In this document: positions 61,595 to 64,000 of the stretch, piece by piece | Layout of the letters: every line of letters starts with the position of its first letter | Numbering within the stretch: position 1 is the first letter of the stretch | DNA from: Legionella taurinensis | GTDB lineage: Bacteria > Pseudomonadota > Gammaproteobacteria > Legionellales > Legionellaceae | Assembly: GCF_900452865.1 (NCBI RefSeq) | Contig: NZ_UGOZ01000001.1 | Span: forward strand, 1,116,001 to 1,180,000 | DNA: 64,000 nucleotides | Direction of reading: 5' to 3' | Notes under the pieces: model-generated | What the model saw: the letters and a program-made list of their open reading frames with translations, nothing else | Databases searched by the model: none | Told to the model about the DNA's origin: nothing | Position numbers and translations under genes: made by a program

Positions 61595-63223
61595 ATGACC
61601 AATTATGATACCCTCATAGGGTGGTTAGAAAATACCACTTCCAAAACGGCCCAGGATGATTTGGCATTGGCAGGTCAAATATTGACCAGTCTGCCCTCGC
61701 TGATTACGTATACCATTTCCATGACACCCCTGACGCTAGCAGAAAAGCTTGACGCCAAGCTGGATGCCATTGCCGCCTTTCTCAACAATGAAGAAACAGC
61801 CGAACTGATTGCGCTGAAAGGCACGCTCAGTGTCTACAAGGAAAAACTGGCTCTGTTGTTACCGGATGCAACGAAAAAAGCAGGGGAAATCCTGGCGGCT
61901 TATTTGCGGGTTGAGAAGGCAAAATTGAAAGATTTTGATGCCATCTTCAGTCCCTATAAAGTGATTTATCAATTGCCGGATCCTTCTGATGACGAGGTGG
62001 ATGATCTAGGCTCTGATGAGGAAGAGGACACGCCTTTCACCTTCAGAAAGGGCGGCTTTTACACTCAAACGGCTTCTGTCTCGTCCTATTTTACCTTGGC
62101 TGTTCACTCGTACATGAAACAATGGCCAGGGCTCATGGATCATTTGGAGCCTTTACAGCATTTCGTTGAAAAATACCCCTGTAATCTGTTGGCTCAGATT
62201 CTTCATCAGGACAAGAAAAAAATTGTCGAGCTGGCTTGTTCAGGCGAATTTTCGTTCAATACGGAGCTGGGCGATTTCCTGTTGGGCCGTATCCTTTATG
62301 AAGCGCCGCAGTGGAATATCGGTGAAAAAGGCCGTGTGGCTAAAATGCAGGAGTTGCTGGGCGGCAAACGATTTAATCAAGATGAATTTGTATTTGAATT
62401 AATCAAACTTCACTTGTTTGATGCTTTAGCTAGGGAATCCCAGCAACAGCCCGTTGCCTGGATTGGATCCTCCCGCAGCGTACTGGCTAAGGTCAGACAC
62501 AATCCCGGTGAAGGGGCGTATTTAAATTGCGATGACGATAAATGGTCTCCGCAGATTAATCGTGCCTGGCTTATTGCCTTGTTGATGTTTGATTACGAGA
62601 TTCAAATCGTTGAGCCTCAGTTTCCTGAGATGGAAAAAGCGGTTTTATCCGGTGATTTTGTCAAATACATCTACAGCCTCGCTGCAGAAATGCGTCAATA
62701 CGATGGTTCCACTGTAGAAACCTCCAGAATTAACGACTCCATGTATCATGGCGGTATCGAACCCACAGCGACGATGCAGGAATTGCTGTTGCTGTTAAGC
62801 CTGGATTGCCAAACAGTTAAAAACAGTGAGGGCTATCTTTGTGTTTACCGGCCCAAAACCCAGGAAGAGTTAGTGCGCACCACCACGCTGGCGGCCGAGG
62901 CGCTGTTTGTCGAGCCGCAGGAGGAGTATGACAGCATTCGTACCAAATCCAGACTGCGTCTTAACCATTCCTTTGGCAGCTTTGGGCGGATTGCAGCAAA
63001 CCCGGTGCCGGCGTGTACCTTTTTTGTTCATCCGGGTGCATCATCGGACCAACGCTCGGCCCTTCTGATGGATCAGCTGAAGACGAACGATAACAGCAAA
63101 CCCACTCAAGATGACTCGTTTGATCAGGGAAGCCCCAGCGGTGACATGAGTTCTAACCTTGTGCAAACGACGATCGAAGACGACGATGCGCCTAATAGCT
63201 CGGTCACGAACTACGCCACCTAG
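61595..63223 (+). CDS. Orphan protein, paralogue of its divergent neighbour
   Basis: A 542-residue soluble protein from the ATG at 61595 (after AGGTAACAGCT). Residues 288-402 match the neighbour: WIGSSRSVLAKVRHNPGEGAY, INRAWLIALLMFDYEI, PQFPEMEKAVLSGD and TATMQELLLLLSLDCQ. An acidic patch lies at 130-146 (SDDEVDDLGSDEEED) and the tail is Ser/Asp-rich. The N-terminal 120 residues are helical and share little with the paralogue. Function unknown. Confidence 0.6.
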   Translation: MTNYDTLIGWLENTTSKTAQDDLALAGQILTSLPSLITYTISMTPLTLAEKLDAKLDAIAAFLNNEETAELIALKGTLSVYKEKLALLLPDATKKAGEILAAYLRVEKAKLKDFDAIFSPYKVIYQLPDPSDDEVDDLGSDEEEDTPFTFRKGGFYTQTASVSSYFTLAVHSYMKQWPGLMDHLEPLQHFVEKYPCNLLAQILHQDKKKIVELACSGEFSFNTELGDFLLGRILYEAPQWNIGEKGRVAKMQELLGGKRFNQDEFVFELIKLHLFDALARESQQQPVAWIGSSRSVLAKVRHNPGEGAYLNCDDDKWSPQINRAWLIALLMFDYEIQIVEPQFPEMEKAVLSGDFVKYIYSLAAEMRQYDGSTVETSRINDSMYHGGIEPTATMQELLLLLSLDCQTVKNSEGYLCVYRPKTQEELVRTTTLAAEALFVEPQEEYDSIRTKSRLRLNHSFGSFGRIAANPVPACTFFVHPGASSDQRSALLMDQLKTNDNSKPTQDDSFDQGSPSGDMSSNLVQTTIEDDDAPNSSVTNYAT

Positions 63224-63232
63224 CCTGTCACT

Positions 63233-63272
63233 TCTGCTGAAACAAACGGTGCATGCCGTTTGTTTCAGCAGA
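63233..63272 (+). terminator. Long perfect hairpin after the 542-residue gene
   Basis: A 17-bp perfect stem (TCTGCTGAAACAAACGG and its complement) with loop TGCATG, starting 10 bp after the stop. It is far stronger than needed for termination and has no T run, so a role as terminator or 3'-end protector is likely but unproven. Confidence 0.55.
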
Positions 63273-63338
63273 GCAACTGTATTGCATCGATAAATTTTGC
63301 TACAATGATCGGTTTAACTTTGCAAATATAGATACTTT

Positions 63339-64000
63339 ATGTTGAAGGATGCCTTATCACGGATGGCCGATGTTTTTATTCCTTCCGTGTTGATGCATGG
63401 TCAGGATTATCAGCAGCGCGGCTTCGTCCTTAATATTCGTTTAAGTGACGGCCTTTTAAAGGCCCGTGTCAAAGGCCGCTCCCATCAGATTTACGATGTG
63501 CACATCGATTTGAAGTCCTGGCCTGCCAAACCGGCTCATTGCACTTGCCCTTACAAAACCAATTGCAAACATGCGGCGGCCAGTTTATTGGCCTTGCAAA
63601 TTAAAGAACAAATCACTATCCCAGCACCTTCCGCTGAAAACCCGAGTCAGACGTTAAACGAATGGCTGCACACCCTGCGGGATAAACAATCGCCGGTGGC
63701 GCAGACGGGCACGCATGTGGTGGTTTATCTTCTGACTTTTGAACACGGCCCGCATGACGATCGCGTTATCGTCAGACTGGCTTTGGCGAAACGCCTGAAA
63801 CGCCGCAGCTTGGGGAAAATGAGTATTTTCACGACCGTTACCGAAAGCCGCCGGCAGTTTTTTAGCGACGATGACGAAGAAATCATCGCGCAATTGCAGC
63901 TCAAAGGCCGCATTCAGGGGAACTTTGAACGCTTGCCTGTCCGCAACAGTGAATTGCTGGAAAAGATTTTAAAAACACAACGAGCCTATCATTACGAAAA
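63339..64000 (+). CDS. SWIM zinc-finger protein, probably SNF2/DEAD-type helicase N-terminus (partial)
   Basis: An open frame of 220 codons runs to the window edge without a stop. The zinc-binding SWIM motif CTCPYKTNCKHAAA (CxC...CxH) is at about residues 68-81. Bacterial SWIM proteins of this type usually continue into a SNF2 helicase that acts on DNA or chromatin-like complexes, but the helicase part is beyond the window. An ATG at 63363 is an alternative start. Confidence 0.75.
   Translation, partial: MLKDALSRMADVFIPSVLMHGQDYQQRGFVLNIRLSDGLLKARVKGRSHQIYDVHIDLKSWPAKPAHCTCPYKTNCKHAAASLLALQIKEQITIPAPSAENPSQTLNEWLHTLRDKQSPVAQTGTHVVVYLLTFEHGPHDDRVIVRLALAKRLKRRSLGKMSIFTTVTESRRQFFSDDDEEIIAQLQLKGRIQGNFERLPVRNSELLEKILKTQRAYHYE

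Overview
The window looks like a chromosome segment from a Legionella species or a close relative. The inference rests on four things: a tyrosine-catabolism operon with a legiolysin-type 4-hydroxyphenylpyruvate dioxygenase, the queA/yajC/secD/secF order, several large orphan proteins with the look of Dot/Icm substrates, and tandem TTAA boxes resembling PmrA sites in front of two of them. No database search was possible, so the genus is an inference.

Bases 1-18450 are mostly conserved chromosome: a DUF4845 protein with rnc; an ABC-F ATPase on the other strand; queA, a degenerate Tgt-like gene, yajC, secD and secF; hisC with phhB; three minor-pilin-like genes; an IPNS-like oxygenase; an AaeA/AaeB-like efflux pair; a NUDIX hydrolase and a nucleoside hydrolase. 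At 18470-20437 lies a large orphan protein with an alpha/beta-hydrolase-like core.

Bases 20438-28756 are an AT-rich graveyard of mobile DNA ending at a tRNA-Phe gene. It holds operator-like repeats about 50 bp apart, a broken GAF-GGDEF gene, two decayed IS6-family transposases, a umuC tail and four copies of one 1287-bp ISL3-family element. Copy A has an 8-bp target duplication. Copy B is split by an intact IS3-family element. Copy C has lost its first 750 bp and is itself split by copy D, which has its own 8-bp duplication. A small intact gene for a double-glycine leader peptide survives in the middle.

Bases 28757-45400 hold tRNA-Phe, psuG, yggX, a PilZ-like gene, three effector-like orphans (896, 291 and about 482-493 aa), lolC/lolD, asnS, and an hpd-fahA-maiA operon followed upstream by an O-methyltransferase and a Leu/Phe-type dehydrogenase. 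Together with hisC/phhB these support Phe/Tyr use, but homogentisate dioxygenase (hmgA) is not in the window.

Bases 45400-64000 hold a SIMPL-like periplasmic protein, a glycerophosphodiesterase with a UgpB-like binding protein, two alpha/beta hydrolases, a two-gene unit of an acyltransferase-cNMP-binding fusion plus an E1/ThiF-like enzyme, slt, rpe, two tandem outer-membrane barrels, an orphan protein with internal repeats, nadE, a divergent pair of paralogous orphan proteins, and the start of a SWIM-domain protein cut by the window edge.
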